Part shown: piece by piece, positions 50,227 to 63,881 of the stretch
Layout: each line of letters begins with the position of its first letter
How positions within the stretch are numbered: the first letter of the stretch is position 1
Assembly (NCBI GenBank): GCA_000149265.1
Contig: CH002343.1
Span: 152,991-216,990 of the forward strand
Source: Ciona savignyi
Lineage: Eukaryota; Chordata; Ascidiacea; Phlebobranchia; Cionidae
Direction: 5' to 3'
Length of the DNA: 64,000 nt
Program-made: the position numbers and the translations under genes
The notes under the pieces: generated by a model
Seen by the model: the letters and a program-made list of their open reading frames with translations, nothing else
Told to the model about the DNA's origin: nothing
Database searches by the model: none

Positions 50227-53200
50227 TTATTTATCGAAAAAAGAAATGAACTCCTTTGGACTCAGCATTTCCGCTTCCTCATTTTCATTAATGCAGGGGT
50301 GGCCAGTGTTCTGTGGGAGGAAGGAGGTGTAATTTTGGGATGTTATTAAATCTATATTTGAACTAGGCAATTGGATTTATTATTTATTTACCAAAGGTCA
50401 GGGATATGGTCAATAAAAGATTAAACATGGTTATCTTCGTTTACACATGACAAGAGGTTTCATTAGAAGAAAACTAGATTTATGGCATACTTAGTACTAG
50501 ATCAATCAATGAATCTGCATTGGTATAAACAATTCCATGGATATGAAAACTGCAAAGTCCAAAGTGCCATTTATAACTCCAATTGGTTTTGGTGTTGTTT
50601 TTCCCATGCAAAGTGTTTTTTTAATACAAATATTTCAACCCAATACCTTCCAGAAGAGAACAGAGCAGCGTCTGCAGTGCAGAAGTGGATCAATGTACTT
50701 CAATTCCCGTGCTGTGTACGCTCTAGAAATAAACATTTGTTTTTATAGCTTTTCACAGAACTTTTGTTGTGCTTGGGATATAATTAGGAATCACTGGTCA
50801 TTAAGGCTGACTCCTCAAAGTTTTTTTAAGGTTTGTTAGAAAATGTATTCTTCTAAGTGAGCTGTAGCTACATATCACTTTAATGTTGGAACTCCTGTCT
50901 AAATGATTTAAGCTGACTGCAATAGCCAGTTCGGATTGTGAGCGTACAAGTCGTACAATAACAGTATACGAAGCCTGGATTCACAACGACGAGGTAAAAA
51001 ATCACAAAACATCCACACATTGTAATAGCTTTAAAAGCTAGACTGTGGTCCATACTCCATGATAAACAAATTAAATAACAAATGAAACTTACTTCTGCAA
51101 GAGAGCGTACACATCCATCCACTTGGAAGAGCTGTTTGCATTGAAATAATCTATGTCGAAAATTCCACCACACGAGGTCACATTTCTCTGGACTCTTCTC
51201 AGCAGGAATGAAATGGCCCACTCTACCTCCTCCTGTGTTTTAAATAAAAAATTAAAATTCAGATACTTTTTGGTCTTCTTGAAGTGAATTAAAGCAGTAC
51301 AAAAAAGAAAATACCACAAATCTTAAGTTAAAGTAAGACACAGGAATGAACTACTTTCAGCTCACTCCAACACTCAAGGAGATTTATTCGGATTTTTATC
51401 CTGAAGATGAATGAGTTAACACTGCTTTACTAATATAATTGTGTTGTCTGAATTGAAGGTAATCGCCAAATCCATTTTACCGCTCACCTGCGTGTAATTA
51501 ACATAACAGAGGTTCTTCCATGTGGTAGCATCTTCACAAATCAACTTCATTGAACGGCATACTTTGGAGAGCGATTGAATATCTTCGTGGTTGGTCAGAC
51601 ATGCCACCACCTCTTGTTGTACTTCGAATGGGAGGTCGGTCAGTGTGACACGTGTGTCGAATCTCTGTGTTGGGAAGTGAAGTTATTGAAACAATGAAAA
51701 ACATACTAAGCCATGTCTGGTACAACCAGATATATTATGCCTATTCTTTTGGGGCAGTTTTTTACGTCATTTGTAAACTATCGGGTCTAGTTAAAGTCAA
51801 ACTTAGCAATTAAATTTCAAGGTTGCACCTTTTTTACTAGGTAAAAACGCATTCTTATAAACTTAGCGAGTCCAATCCTCAACAATCTTATCATAACATC
51901 CCAGCTGACTGATCTTATGAACAGAGATGGCCTGGCAGGTGCAATCACCAGTTATCACCCTGGCCACTTTCAGTGAGTGGTTGTGCAAGGAATTTGCCTT
52001 GGTCCAGTGTCTCAAATAGTGTGATTAAAAACTGAAGAAATATGTCAAACACACAAAACATGCTGTCCTACTGTTTCGACTCAACCCATTTGTCCAATTG
52101 ATTTAGTCGATGTCAGCTAAGTGTCTAGACAAGGGACACAACTAATTAGCAATGAACACTGTTTTTTAACGACCAGGCCAACATTCTAAACAACAAAGCT
52201 AATCAGTCAAAAAAGGGCTTTTAACCCACCTGCTTTATTTGTATTCTCTTCAGTCTGCTTTGCCACCTTCTCACGGTGTCAATACTTTGGAACCAGGCCA
52301 ACTTGGAACTGAAGCTGGAACTCTTCGACTGCCGTTGCAGGATCAACATCAACTTGTTGAGAATCGCACGCATTCTTCGGATTTCACGGCCGCTTTCCAA
52401 AACTGCATGTGGTTTGTTGGATTAGAAAGAGTTTTAAAACTGGGACAAATTTTCAATTTGTATTTGTGCATGAAATTCATATTTTAAATTAGTCTTAATA
52501 TATCTATTTAATTTTTAATCGATATAATTTTTTTGTTCTATTTACATTTGTTGTGTGTTGTAGACATTTGGAAACCATTGGTTTAAAGCATATTACTGAA
52601 AAAAAAATACCTTGCTCTAACAAAGCTTCGATCAAAAGAAAGAGATGAGACTGAGCCATGCCACTCAGAGTCGCCATCTTGTGGCGGACAAGCAGCTCAG
52701 TGATGGTAAGAATGTACGAGAAGCGATGGGGAAGAGCTGCAGCCCCGACGAGGTCCAATCTTCGGATCAGTTCACCCAGTGTTGTGTACCCAGGAAACTG
52801 TTTGTTTGTTTGTACTATTAGTTTAAGTCTTAAGACATTATGTAAATATTTATAAATAAAACAGGATTTTTCTTTCTATGGTAAAAACTGGGTTGCTAAT
52901 ACTATTACAGTGCATGGATGGTGGGTTTATATTCTTTTAAGTGGAAAGCAAGGATTTAACGCTTGGGAGTTTTTGACATTCATGTCGACCATTCGTTCGC
53001 ATGGCTATCACAGTTTGTTAGTGGTCCATACACCAGCGTATAAAGTCAATACAATCATCATCAGTGGTATTAGAGTGTCACCAACCATCAACACAACATC
53101 ATCAACTTGTAACATCGACTATAGTAAATAGTTCCACAGTTATCTCACCTCCTTACTCCCTTTGCTGCTGACTTGAAGCCAAATCATCTGTTCCTTCACA

Positions 53201-56200
53201 CTGCATTTGGCCACTTAAAGAAAAGGGTGAGCTTATATCATATGCATTAATTAGTTACTGCTATAACATTATCGAATATAAGGTTTTTAAACGTCTTTAC
53301 CGGTGTAAGTGTTTTTCTAATATTGCAAATTACCATTTTGTCTCATACCGATATTTAACAAGATATATACTGATGATTAGAGAATATTTCCACATTAAAA
53401 AAATGATTTTGATGCCGTTTAGATGTTATTTAACTGCAAATTGGTCTTCATATGTTTATTTTCGGGGTTGGATGGCTCATGTCAATGGGCTATTAATAGA
53501 GTTATGTAATGCATAGAAACCTGGAGCAGATGTTAAGTTGTTGTACAAGCTCTGGTTCTTCTTTTGCTGCATTTGCCGCAAGAAAGCTTCAATTATCTTC
53601 TTCACGTGGCTCCTATGATGCACCGGGATGTAAAGCTTTTAATAGGAATTATGTAAAACTTAAAGAGTATTGTTGGTTTTTTTTCGGTATAGTGTATCAT
53701 AGTAATTTAACTGTGTTGACTTTAAAGCCTTGTACACACTAAGGTTGAGCCAGACGTGCTTATGTTTAATTCTTTTTTTGTTTTATTATGCCATGAAATC
53801 ACACAATTCTTAACCCATGCCCAAAGAGCCTGTAATGTTTCTAAATATAAAGGCGATTTCCAGACTTGCCTGATACGGATAGAGAAAACATAGACAATTG
53901 GATTAATTATGCTTTATTTATTATGTTTTTCCTAAGAGTAAGATTATTTTCCACTGTTAATGATGTGAAAATTAATTTCAAGCTTTCCTAGTTTGGCCAT
54001 TGTGTATACTTTATTTTAAACTTAATTGTGCGGATGTAAGTTTTTTATCAAAATTCAGCTTTTACGGGTAGTTAATAATTTCTTATATATTTGTTGAATG
54101 GAAAGATAGTAAAACACAGTAACTTTAACATTCTACAAGCTCCTGATGATCAAATGCAAGTAAAAAGGACAACCCAGTTCATGCCACCCAAATTTCTAAG
54201 TATTAATTCTACAAACATTCATCCGTCTGTACATTCATAAGTTTATACATGCACACATTCATACAATCATATATATATATAATATAATATATTTGTGTAG
54301 GCTATTCTTTTTTTACTATTTCCATTTCAACTTAAAGTTTTCTTTATTTTATATAATTAGAAGACAATCCTAATCTCAGTTAAAAATTCTACAACTTTTA
54401 AGGAAATTAATGTGCCGCTATTATTGTTAATGGTAATGTATACAATTTTATATATCGGTACCAATTGTATATTCCGTTTTGATGCCAACATAGCCATAAA
54501 TAAATCATTACTATTCATTAAGTACCAGCATTTTAATGAACTCAGTCTGTGACGGAAAAATTTAACGGTTTTCCATTTTATGAGTTAATTAATAATTTAA
54601 TGCAATAAAAGATAAGGTCTGTCTGGCTTGCAACACTAGAAAAAACTACATTAACATACACACAGGCTTTTGGGCTTCATAAAGCACCCTGTAGCCATAC
54701 TTTTTAAATAGTCCCGACACCAGTAATGAATCCAGAGATTTATTGATTTAAAAATTAAGACGAATTTATGATGCAAAAATGTTTTTCTTAGAAACTGGGC
54801 TGGGCTTGTTTATAACACAAAAGCAACCCATTAATCAGGTTTATTTGTCAGAGGAAAACACAAATTTATGTTCAAATTTGCTAATGGCAAAATCCCGAAC
54901 ATAAACAATAAACATCCTCCAAGTATGTAGAGCACAATAAACACAAAACAAATGCCCTCTGTAGAGGTGTGGATGACAAGGCAAAGGTTAAAGGGCAGGA
55001 ACAAATCCATACTAACAACCAAACTACAGATCATATTACATCATTTAAAGAAACGATTTATATAGCCCCTGACGTTTCGGTTTATTATATTTAACCACTA
55101 GAGACAAAACATAAACCAAATATAGATTCAAGACAAGCATAATAATTTCGGTTTATGTTGCAATTTAATTTCTTCATTAAAAATACAGTATTGGTTATGA
55201 CTAGTCAACATGATTTAAAGACTTGGAATTGTTCCAAAAGCAGAAATTATAGATCAGGATTGGTATATATATATATATATATGCAACATAAACATATATA
55301 TATATATATATATATTTAGAACATCTAAGTTTCTGTTAGGATTATCATGTCCAAAAACCTTCATGTTTCCCCATTCCATAAGCAGTAAAAACTTCATACA
55401 TTGTAAATCATATCAATATGAGATAACTTCAATGATAAATTAGGAAATGGAACTGTACCGGTAACATTACAGTTCATTTGGCTGTATATTACAAACTAAA
55501 TTTTATTACAAACTAATTATTTGTTATACACCATGTACTGAGACTTTTAATGAGGGTTCAAAAACCATATGATTAGAATAGTACAATTGCAATTTGATTG
55601 CACTAACTTTTTAACCTGCTGTCCCATATGACTGATCCCGTCTGTGTCAATTGATAGCACCGGACATCCTATGTTGCACTGGTATTGACTATTTATTGGC
55701 ACTTGACACTTGTACAATAATATATTACTTTCTTATTATGAGATGTTTCAGAAATAATGTTAAATTGAAATGGAATACAGATTAGGGAAAATTATTGTAA
55801 TAAGTTTTAAAAGTTTTATGACCATTACTATTATATGGTAGCCAAAATGTAACCAAGTAATGAAGTATGTTAAATACCTATAAATACTTATATTGCGCCA
55901 TCAGTAATCAAAACTGTGTGGTTATTTTAGATCATGTGGTGATATTACTAAAACCTTATATTGCAGACAATGTAGCTTTATGACATCACCAACACATGCA
56001 TTGTTACGTAAAATCACATGCACAGTTGACTCACAACTAGTGACCAATTAAAATGAAGAAAAACGGACACACACCCTTTTCTATGAGGTCATAATCCCAC
56101 ACAAGCACATGCAATTAACAAATTCAAATTTTAAAATAAAACTTTACAGCAATTATGTTTATAGATCTTGCTGTGCAATTAAGGCTATTTAAATTAATTG

Positions 56201-56640
56201 ACATTTTACAATATATTTGGCAACTTTTTTATTCAGGACTAATTTGATTATTCCAAAGGGTGGAAAGTTACTGGGTGTTAACACAATACAATCATCATAT
56301 TACCTTGTGTTCACAGGCGGATTAGTCAAGATATTACAATGTGTTATACACAATGAAAACATTACTACAGTTTACATTGCAGCCATTAAACTACAGGATC
56401 ACAACATTTAACAGGGGCATTGTACAAGTAAACAACCAGCAAGAAGTCGGTTTTAATCCCACCACCTTACCATTAAAAATAAGAAGTGCTATCATATGAG
56501 CTAACCAGGGAAGTAAGGAATTACCGTGGTACTGGCTCTTTCACGACTCCAAAGTTTCGATCATTTATGTCCCAGGATGAGTGTCCAGACTTGTACCACT
56601 CATAACCAGGTCCTCTCCAGTCTTGTCCCAGAAACGGCAT
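50227..56640 (-). CDS. FBXO32: F-box protein FBXO25/FBXO32 (atrogin-1) family, 9 exons, 369 aa
   Basis: Exons in coding order: 56525-56640, 53521-53612, 53149-53213, 52611-52797, 52230-52402, 51488-51664, 51093-51232, 50647-50722, 50227-50310. Every phase agrees. The start MPFLGQDWRGPGYEWYKSG is the hallmark of this family. GYTTLGELIRRLDL and KMATLSGMAQSHLFLLIEAL form the conserved N-terminal helical part. The F-box region includes LTDLPFEVQQEVVACL and CRSMKLICEDATTWKNLC. The C-terminus has HCRRCSVLFWK, then HPCINENEE and LSPKEFISFFDK, parallel to human FBXO32. The family provides substrate recognition in SCF ubiquitin ligases; FBXO32 is induced during vertebrate muscle wasting. Tunicates probably have one gene for both vertebrate paralogues, so the symbol is approximate. 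Length (369) matches FBXO25 (367) and FBXO32 (355). Intron 1 is the longest, about 2.9 kb. Confidence 0.92.
55264..55315. repeat. (AT)n microsatellite pair
   Basis: Two runs of alternating TA separated by GCAACATAAAC, able to fold into a long AT hairpin. It lies in intron 1 of the F-box gene. Confidence 0.9.
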
Positions 56641-56914
56641 TTTCTTATTTTTTAAAAAATTTTTTTAATGCCTTTTATCTTTGTAATTTGCCTTTTATGG
56701 TCACGCTAAAATATCTGCAAAATATCAAAAAACAATGTTACATGTAGAAATGTTTCCACACAAATAACAACTATCAATAAGCATGTGTTTAAAGTTGGTT
56801 GCAACCTATTTAATTTCCTGTTGTTAGCATTTCCATTTACGAATCATCTCCTGCATATTATATACGCTGATTCGGTGTATTCATGCCATATTATTTTTAG
56901 TTCAGTTCTTTTGG

Positions 56915-57103
56915 GTTCCTTTATTTTGTACAGGTCCGCTATGTCTAGCGCTAGGTCCATCGCTAGGTCCAGTGCCCTGCCCTAAACACTAATTTAAACC
57001 CTGCTCTAAACACTAATCTCAACCCCAGAACTAACCCTAACTCCAACCCCATGTTTAAAACTAACTCTAGCGGACCTAGCAGACCTGTACAAAATAGAGG
57101 GAC
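56915..57103. mobile_element. MITE-like element with telomere-like core, copy 2
   Basis: Left arm TTTTGTACAGGTCCGCTA, right arm TAGCGGACCTAGCAGACCTG then TACAAAATAG, giving terminal inverted repeats of about 30 bp. Similar 13-bp sequences (CAGTTCTTTTGGG and CAGTTCTTTTTGG) flank it and may be target duplications. The core (57009-57051) has degenerate CTAACCC units shared with 13131-13174. It lies just upstream of the F-box gene start. Confidence 0.65.
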
Positions 57104-57189
57104 CAGTTCTTTTTGGTCCAAATTGCATATAAAAACAAGTACGCAACACGTAACACAAACACAGCAAATTACAATAAAACGGACAGTCG

Positions 57190-58565
57190 TTAAAACACGC
57201 AATTTAAAATGTATAGAATTATTAAGTAAACGAGCTCCTTGCAACTTATTTTCGCTGAACCGATTTTCGGAGAAAAGCAGACGCAGCAACAAAAGAAAGT
57301 TGCAATAACTTTGCAACACACGAACCTTTTTAAATGTAATATTAAACAAAAAGAAAAAAAAAAGTTACACAAAACCTACTCCAAAATCATCTGTGAATCA
57401 CCACACAACGAAATGAATATAACCTCATGTTCTTTGTTATTGTTTCATTTTATACTTACGATCACGTGGGCAGTCAGCTGATTCAAAGTGTTGTTTTACG
57501 GCGTGTCTAAATTTGATTAGACCAAGAGTTCTCCACAATTTTACTGCTGTAAACAAAAATATATACAATTAACCGAAATTAGTGTTAAATTAATATAATA
57601 ACATGTGTATTTTTTTAATTAAATATATAAAAATAGTTCTTTAATTTGTAAAAATAAGAACACTGTTACATAAGTATAGGTACAGCGTAAGAACAACATT
57701 CTTGATTTGAATCTGCCAGGTCTGAAAGCATTTTTTCCCACGAAGAAAGTAAAAATGGCAATGAACGATGCATTGGTTTCCGGATGATTGTGCGCGATAT
57801 CTCCTGCTTGTTTATACATAGTATAACGTACATAGTGTTTTCGCACTGTTTTAATCAAATAAGTGCTTTAACAGTGATAATGAGGTGTAGCAACCACATA
57901 CATTTACCATTTCTATATGGCTTATCATGCAAGGGAAATTTTGTTGAGCATGTTCTGCAACTTTCTAACCGAGGTATCTTGCATCTCGTAATGAATGACT
58001 CGCCAGTGAGACTGTTGTTTTTGTATTAATTTCGGTAAATGGATCGGTCGCGCTGGCCATTCGGTAACACAGCCGTTTCAATGTTTCCGTAGCTGTCTGC
58101 TTTGCTATACCCATTGTTACAATTTAAACAACAACACCAGACCAACATCGTATTTCCAATTGCAACAATATTGTGCTAACACAGCGCGACGTACGTCGTT
58201 TTACTGCCAGTTTTATAATTTATGTCCACAGAAAGGGTTTTTATTCGAATTGCAAAATAAAAAAGGGGGGATTCGTTTTGGTATAATAAAAAAAGAACTT
58301 TTACGAAGGTGCGCACATTTTAATGGTATGTGGTTGACATGTACATATAAAGCATTTTGTCTTAAAAGCACGGTATTTGAACAGGTTTCGATACTAATCA
58401 CACTGGCTATTTTGCATATTGCAATAGAAGAAACAGCCGCGTGATACTTAATGAGTCCAAATATATCGAAATGTCTCGCGCACTTACCGTGGTTAACTTA
58501 CAGGTCACACAAACAAGGGGAAGTCCCGTCATCGTGGGAATCGTGCAATAATATTTTCGAAGCAT
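57190..58565 (-). CDS. Candidate three-exon small gene, about 71 aa, unidentified
   Basis: Possible exons: 58502-58565 (ATG at 58565, GTAAGT donor), 57460-57546 (acceptor TTTACAG, GTAAGT donor) and 57190-57254 (acceptor GGTTCAG, stop TAA). Phases agree. The protein would start MLRKYYCTIPTMTGLPLV, contain VKLWRTLGLIKFRHAVKQHF, and end in a hydrophobic segment. The middle exon is the most convincing, with good splice sites and an open frame. The last exon is weak. The first two could instead be untranslated leader exons of the F-box gene just downstream. I do not recognise the protein. Confidence 0.25.
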
Positions 58566-59690
58566 TGCGCCAGCAGACTACTGTGCATTGTGCGGTTGCG
58601 GTCGGAACGTTTGTAACTGCTGCAAACCAGTAATTTCTAATGACTGGTTTAAATTAAAGGTCATGTCTGATTAAACACACATTGTAAAAGCTCCTGCACC
58701 AAGACTGTGGGCATAAAGTGTATACTCGAATAAACCACTTTACACTGCTTTAACTAAGTAGTGTATAACTCTAAATCAAACGTCTGCTTATGAATACATG
58801 CTCATCCATACAAAACTGTCTGTGTGGAATGTCTGCTTTTAATTTAATTTTATTGTAATTATAATATAGGATTAGCCAATTTGTGTTCAAGCCGTATTTT
58901 ACATTAAGCGTATTGCATATTTGAAAGTTCCTGATTACATAAGGCACCAATATTTGATTAGAATCGTCGCGACGTTTTAAATTTAAATCCTGGGTTTTCA
59001 AATAATGGCAAAACCGTATAGCTAGCTGTTTTTGTGCTACTGTACAACCGTTCGGCTCTCGGTACACCACCGATGTTCTTGACGATTGAACAAATTCGGC
59101 CGGATATGTAGCTGTATCGGGGGCTTGTTGCGAAACTATATTTAAATGTTAAGAAACGGATAACTGGTAAACTAGAAGTAAACAAAATCCGTGTGAAAGA
59201 AGGAGAGAAGTCTTTAATTCTTATATCACCAAGTCTTTCTGGGTTACTTACACAATGGCTAGTCAAGATTATTGTCACTGGTTTTGTCTCAAAATACAAA
59301 CGTTTACCCTTTGTGATGGAGAACATGTGCGCCCACCGTCGGTTACTTTTCCCTCACGATTTCCCGACAATAGCTCATTTTAAATATTTTATTAATGCAC
59401 ACTTGCCAAGATGCAAATGTGAGGTCGAACGTTTTTTGCCCATTCCCTCTGGACTTGTTTAATCATATTATTACGGAAATAACCTTTTTCCATCATATTA
59501 ACATACATTTGTTTGGGTTTAACCATAGTGTCTTTTTTTCCTATCAACTCAGTTTAAATGTAAATTATGATGTTCTGAAACTTTTAGTTAAAACAGACCT
59601 AAAACTAAATTCGGGAATTAGTTTGTATATGTTTAGTTTATTACATCAAAATGACAAAATATTGGTACTAGGTTGGCACAAATTAAATTT
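58566..59690. other. Intergenic region between the F-box and PRIM2 genes
   Basis: No supported gene. The open frames on both strands are short and without domains. The stretch near 59690 on the minus strand is the probable PRIM2 3' UTR. Confidence 0.45.
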
Positions 59691-62600
59691 TCAGGCTTCC
59701 GAGTATTCCACCATCATTCGTTCAATCTCGGATTCGTCTAAATCCTGGTTTACTTGGGTTTTATGGTGGATTGGTTCAGCCCATGTGGGGTTAAACTCAT
59801 TCTCTTGCTTTGCACCCCCTCTACCTCGTCCGGTGGGTTTCTCTCCTGGGTGGTGGGTGGTTTTCAAAATTACCAAAAAGGTGATGAACTTTTCCTTGGT
59901 GTATAAAGGTGTTATTTACGAACACATAGGAGGTATTTTAATGATCACACCTGTAACGAGTGTCAATTTCCCACATAATAATGTAATTATCGTACCTGCG
60001 GTGTTTAATATATTACTGGTTATCAACTTTTATTCTGAAGAATACCTCATGTGTCACACATGGAGTTCCTACTAAAGAGCGTGCCAAATATTCTTACCTT
60101 TGAGAATCTTCTGGCTCTCATCAAAGTAGTGGTTTGGATGGGTAACTTGGAAACTTGATTCTTCCATCTATAGATTTTAAGTGGATTCTTATTTATTAAT
60201 GGGCAACACTGAGGGGAAAAAATAAGAAAACTTCATTTCACAATTAGAAAATACTAATCTGAAACCCAATATGAGAAGTTACCCCAACTAAAACCTGACC
60301 CAGTATGCTGTGCAGTTTCCCCTTTTCCTTTTAATCCAAAAGAAGTTTGCACAATATTTATCCTTATTCAGAAATAAAACCAAATGTGATGCAAACAATC
60401 CATACAAAATGTCCATGCTCATGATTAACAAGAGGGTTAGCTGACATTGCAGCACATCGGACCATTAGTAAGGAAGGTGGCAGAATACCAACTGTCCAGA
60501 TGGTTGTTTCTTTAGCCAAGTTATTATTCTGACGTTGCTTGAACTTAGTGAATTAGATTGAACTGTAACAATGTTTCCAACAAAACACACTGCAACAACA
60601 ACTCTTCTGATCTGACTGTAGGCATAAGGTAATCATTTAAAACGACTCTCCTATACCCGCTACATGTGTTCGTTCAAATACCTTGTGGGTGGCTGCAAAG
60701 TATTTGCCGCAAGCTATTTGGAAATGCTGGGCTTTAACGAGGCTGATGATTTCATCGATGCTGTCGCTTGGTGCTTTGTACGTCTTTAACTTCTGTCGCA
60801 ACAAATCGGAAGAAGTATGTTTGAAGGGGCAACCTGGGCGTGAGCGGGGTCAATTTGTGACTTGTTTTTTTTTGTCAATTTTGAAGGACGAGGTAAATTT
60901 GTTTTTTCCCTATATTTCTCAAAATTTATTTGAATCATTCTATTTGAATAAGAGACTGAAGAAAGCCATTCAGGTAAAATATATAAACTCGATTTAAAAA
61001 TATTGCGGTGGTGATTTTTGTTTCAAAATATTGTATTTGCAAGTTACCTAAAACCCCAACAGGTTATTTGACGATACCCCGTGACAAAACGTCCATGTGG
61101 TTTTTCCAACTATCGGCTGATTACGTTAAGTTTATTAATTTTTTGCCCCAGTATTAAATAACGGCAAATTAAACAAATCTTATAAGAGAAACAGAAAAAG
61201 ACAGCAAAACGAATAGTTGTTGAAACCATCCAGGCAAGAATGGTGGTTAATCCTAGGCCCTGTGATGGCTGTCTTACCATGATGATCTTGGGCAGACGGA
61301 GGATTCTTGGTGATGATCGTCATGCAGCTGTACGGGGTGTAGTTTGTACGCTTTCCTTCTTTTCCATAGTTGTGTCGGATGTTGTAGGAATATTGCTTGT
61401 CGAACTAGGGGGATATGATGTCGAATAAGTGTGAGCATATATTTGGACGCAAAAAGAGGTTACCTCTAATTTAACAGCAACACTATATAAATGTTTAGCG
61501 CGACTGCTCATTTGCCCACATAACCAGTAATCGTAACCTGCTACTTGCCAGTCAAGGCAGAACACCTTACTTTAACCCAGCAGTGTAATGCAGTGGTACG
61601 TATTCTTTTTCTTGCGAATCGTTAAAAATTATAGAAATGATTTACAAACCATGAGCATGCAACACTATTATCTTCTAGTCTGAGTATGTGTTAATTGTGA
61701 CCTTATATAACTGTAAAGAAGTGAATTTTTGTGTTAAAATGTAACAATTCAATATACAGTACATTGCAGTGTGCAATAGCTCCGCTATCCAGCTATGTTG
61801 TCTCAAGTCAAAATGTAATAAATATGACAACTGCTGTTGTCATAAAATTCCTTGCATTTTCTCATCCCCAGGAATAACAGGGTACTCAACCTCACCTTAT
61901 CAATCCCGATCCCCTTGCCCATCTCTTGCCTCCAGAACTTCAAAGAGTCTTCCAGTGTCACGCCGATTGCTTTGAGGAAGAGTCCGTACTGCATCCTCCC
62001 CCAATGACGTAGATGATGAGTTTCTTTGAGCGCAACATGGGTTTGTCGCATGCATAGTGGGTAAGATAGCTTGGATAACTGGGGGTAAAAATGTAGGTTG
62101 GGTAATGTTGGGAGATTTCTAAACTAAGAATAAGCCAGAAAAAAATTAAACTAGTTAACCATTTTTTTCTGATCTTTGACCTATTATCAGCATCTAGGTA
62201 TATACACAACTGTATTCCGAATGCAAAAATAAACAAGAAACCTCCTCCAAATCAGTGATGGAAACTTTCCCCTCATTCCTCTTCGGGTCGTATGCACTGG
62301 TGACCGCGGTTTGGTTGAACGATTTGAGGATGGGGAGCAATCGGTCATCTTCGTCAAGCTGGGGTAGCGCTCGAGAGGTCATCTGGAGGGGTTGGCAGGT
62401 TGGCGGGTCAGTGGGTTTTGGGCAAAAACTACTTTGTTACAAGTTAATAGTATTATTGGTCCCGGTGGCTACTGTGGACACGCCCATTATTGTAATGTAA
62501 TTTAATAGTAACTAATCAGTTATTTTGTTTTATGATACAGGACCCTTACTTACATAGTCACATGAAATACGAAAAATATTATTAGTAAAAATAGTCATCA

Positions 62601-63881
62601 AAAACATTATGATGGAGCAACAAACAATATTACAAACATACTCACAACAAGAGCTTTAGAGAGGTGCTCCCGGTATCTGGTGCTGATTATTGAAAGAAAT
62701 TCTTTTTGTGGGACGAATGCATCACCCTGGAATAAAGTTGTTGCAAATGTTAACTGTAATCTGATAATAAATGCTTTCGATATACCATTTATATATATTG
62801 GGTCTGACCAGTTTGGTTCAGTTGCTGAACCGTTTGGTTCACTTTCTGACCAGTTTGGGCCAGTTCCTGATCAGTTTGTTCCAGTTGAGAACCAGTTTGG
62901 TCCAATTTTTAAGCAGTTTAGTTCAGTTCTAGTCCGATTTGGTACAGTTGAGTTTGAGTTTGGTCGGGTTCCTGACCATTTTGGACCAGTTCTTAAAACT
63001 AATAAAATCTCACTTACTTGAAATAGGAACACTCTCCTTGAGGTAACCAAGTTCAGCACATCAATGAACGGAACCCGATAAAACAAACTGTTCTCTACGT
63101 TGGCCTCACTCATGTCGTATGAGGAGGTGCTCAGAGCTGCTGCGTAACGTGTTCGTTCTTCCTTTGATATCTGTGAGTGATTAAGTTGGTTTGTACTTGA
63201 TTAGGAAAAATCAAATTAGTGATTTATTTCCGTTTCTCCATCATAAATTATCTAAGTTACCAAACTCAAAACCCTAGGCCAAGAGTTACTGGATATTACA
63301 GTGTGTGTATATGGTTGTTTTTTATATTGTTACCAGGCTCTATTTATTTTCCAGGCATTATTTACATGTATTGTAAGATGCCTCATGGTTTTTACAATGT
63401 TTGCTGTATTTACCTTCTCTAAATTGGAATTTTGTTTAAAGTAACCTTTTTATAGAATAACAAATAATCAAACGAACAATAGAACTGGAAATCAGTAAAC
63501 ATGTTGTATGGAAATTGAGGACCTTACTGGGTAGATTACAGAAAACAAAACAATAAACCAAGTCAGTCAACTTATTTCAATAACATATATATTTCGTGTA
63601 CATGTCCAAGGATCTTCATTCTTTAGTGTCAAGATGTTATTTAAATAAAATGATATTAACTAAAAATTAACCAAAAAACATGTGTGTTTTACTACGCTGA
63701 TACATTTTTGCAGCCCAACAAAACTACAAGTTGTTAACATTCTATATACACATCACTTACTGGCTCGTAGGAAAGATTGTTGAGCTTAAGGAATTGTTGG
63801 ATGCTGCTCTGACTCTCGTGTAAGAAGCGAAACTTGAAAAGGTCGAGTTCCTTATCCAGAAACCATCTTCTTAGTTCTTCA
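59691..63881 (-). CDS. PRIM2: DNA primase large subunit PRIM2, partial (5' exons outside window), 9 exons seen
   Basis: Exons in coding order: 63761-63881, 63018-63170, 62646-62726, 62242-62382, 61896-62078, 61278-61404, 60682-60833, 60098-60167, 59691-59845. They encode about 394 residues; the first ~115 of a normal PRIM2 (human 509) lie beyond 64000. All phases agree. The conserved core reads [61 protein letters not shown] and QIACGKYF. The four cysteines in LCM, SCM, GCP and ACG correspond to the 4Fe-4S ligands of eukaryotic primase. [14 protein letters not shown] is the usual end of the folded part, followed by an acidic, poorly conserved tail (ends MMVEYSEA). PRIM2 pairs with PRIM1 and polymerase alpha to start DNA strands. 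Confidence 0.93.
62805..62996. repeat. 21-bp minisatellite, about nine copies, in a PRIM2 intron
   Basis: Units of the type GACCAGTTTGGTTCAGTTCC repeat with a 21-bp period and drift toward the right end. Because 21 is a multiple of 3, the plus strand stays open (QFGPVPD-type heptads), but this is antisense to PRIM2 and intronic (between exons 63018-63170 and 62646-62726). Confidence 0.85.

Noticed and set aside
50880..51221. 113-codon minus-strand frame
   Set aside because: Shifted frame of the F-box gene exon 51093-51232; the correct frame is set by phase and by similarity to FBXO32.
56963..57349. 128-codon minus-strand frame with LVLGLRLVFRAG-type repeats
   Set aside because: Comes from the telomere-like core of a MITE-like element.
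59395..60075. 226-codon plus-strand open frame
   Set aside because: It runs antisense across two real PRIM2 exons (59691-59845 and into the next intron), and its AT-rich remainder has no domain features.
62680..63021. 113-codon plus-strand frame with heptad repeats
   Set aside because: Made by a 21-bp minisatellite in an intron of PRIM2, antisense to the gene.
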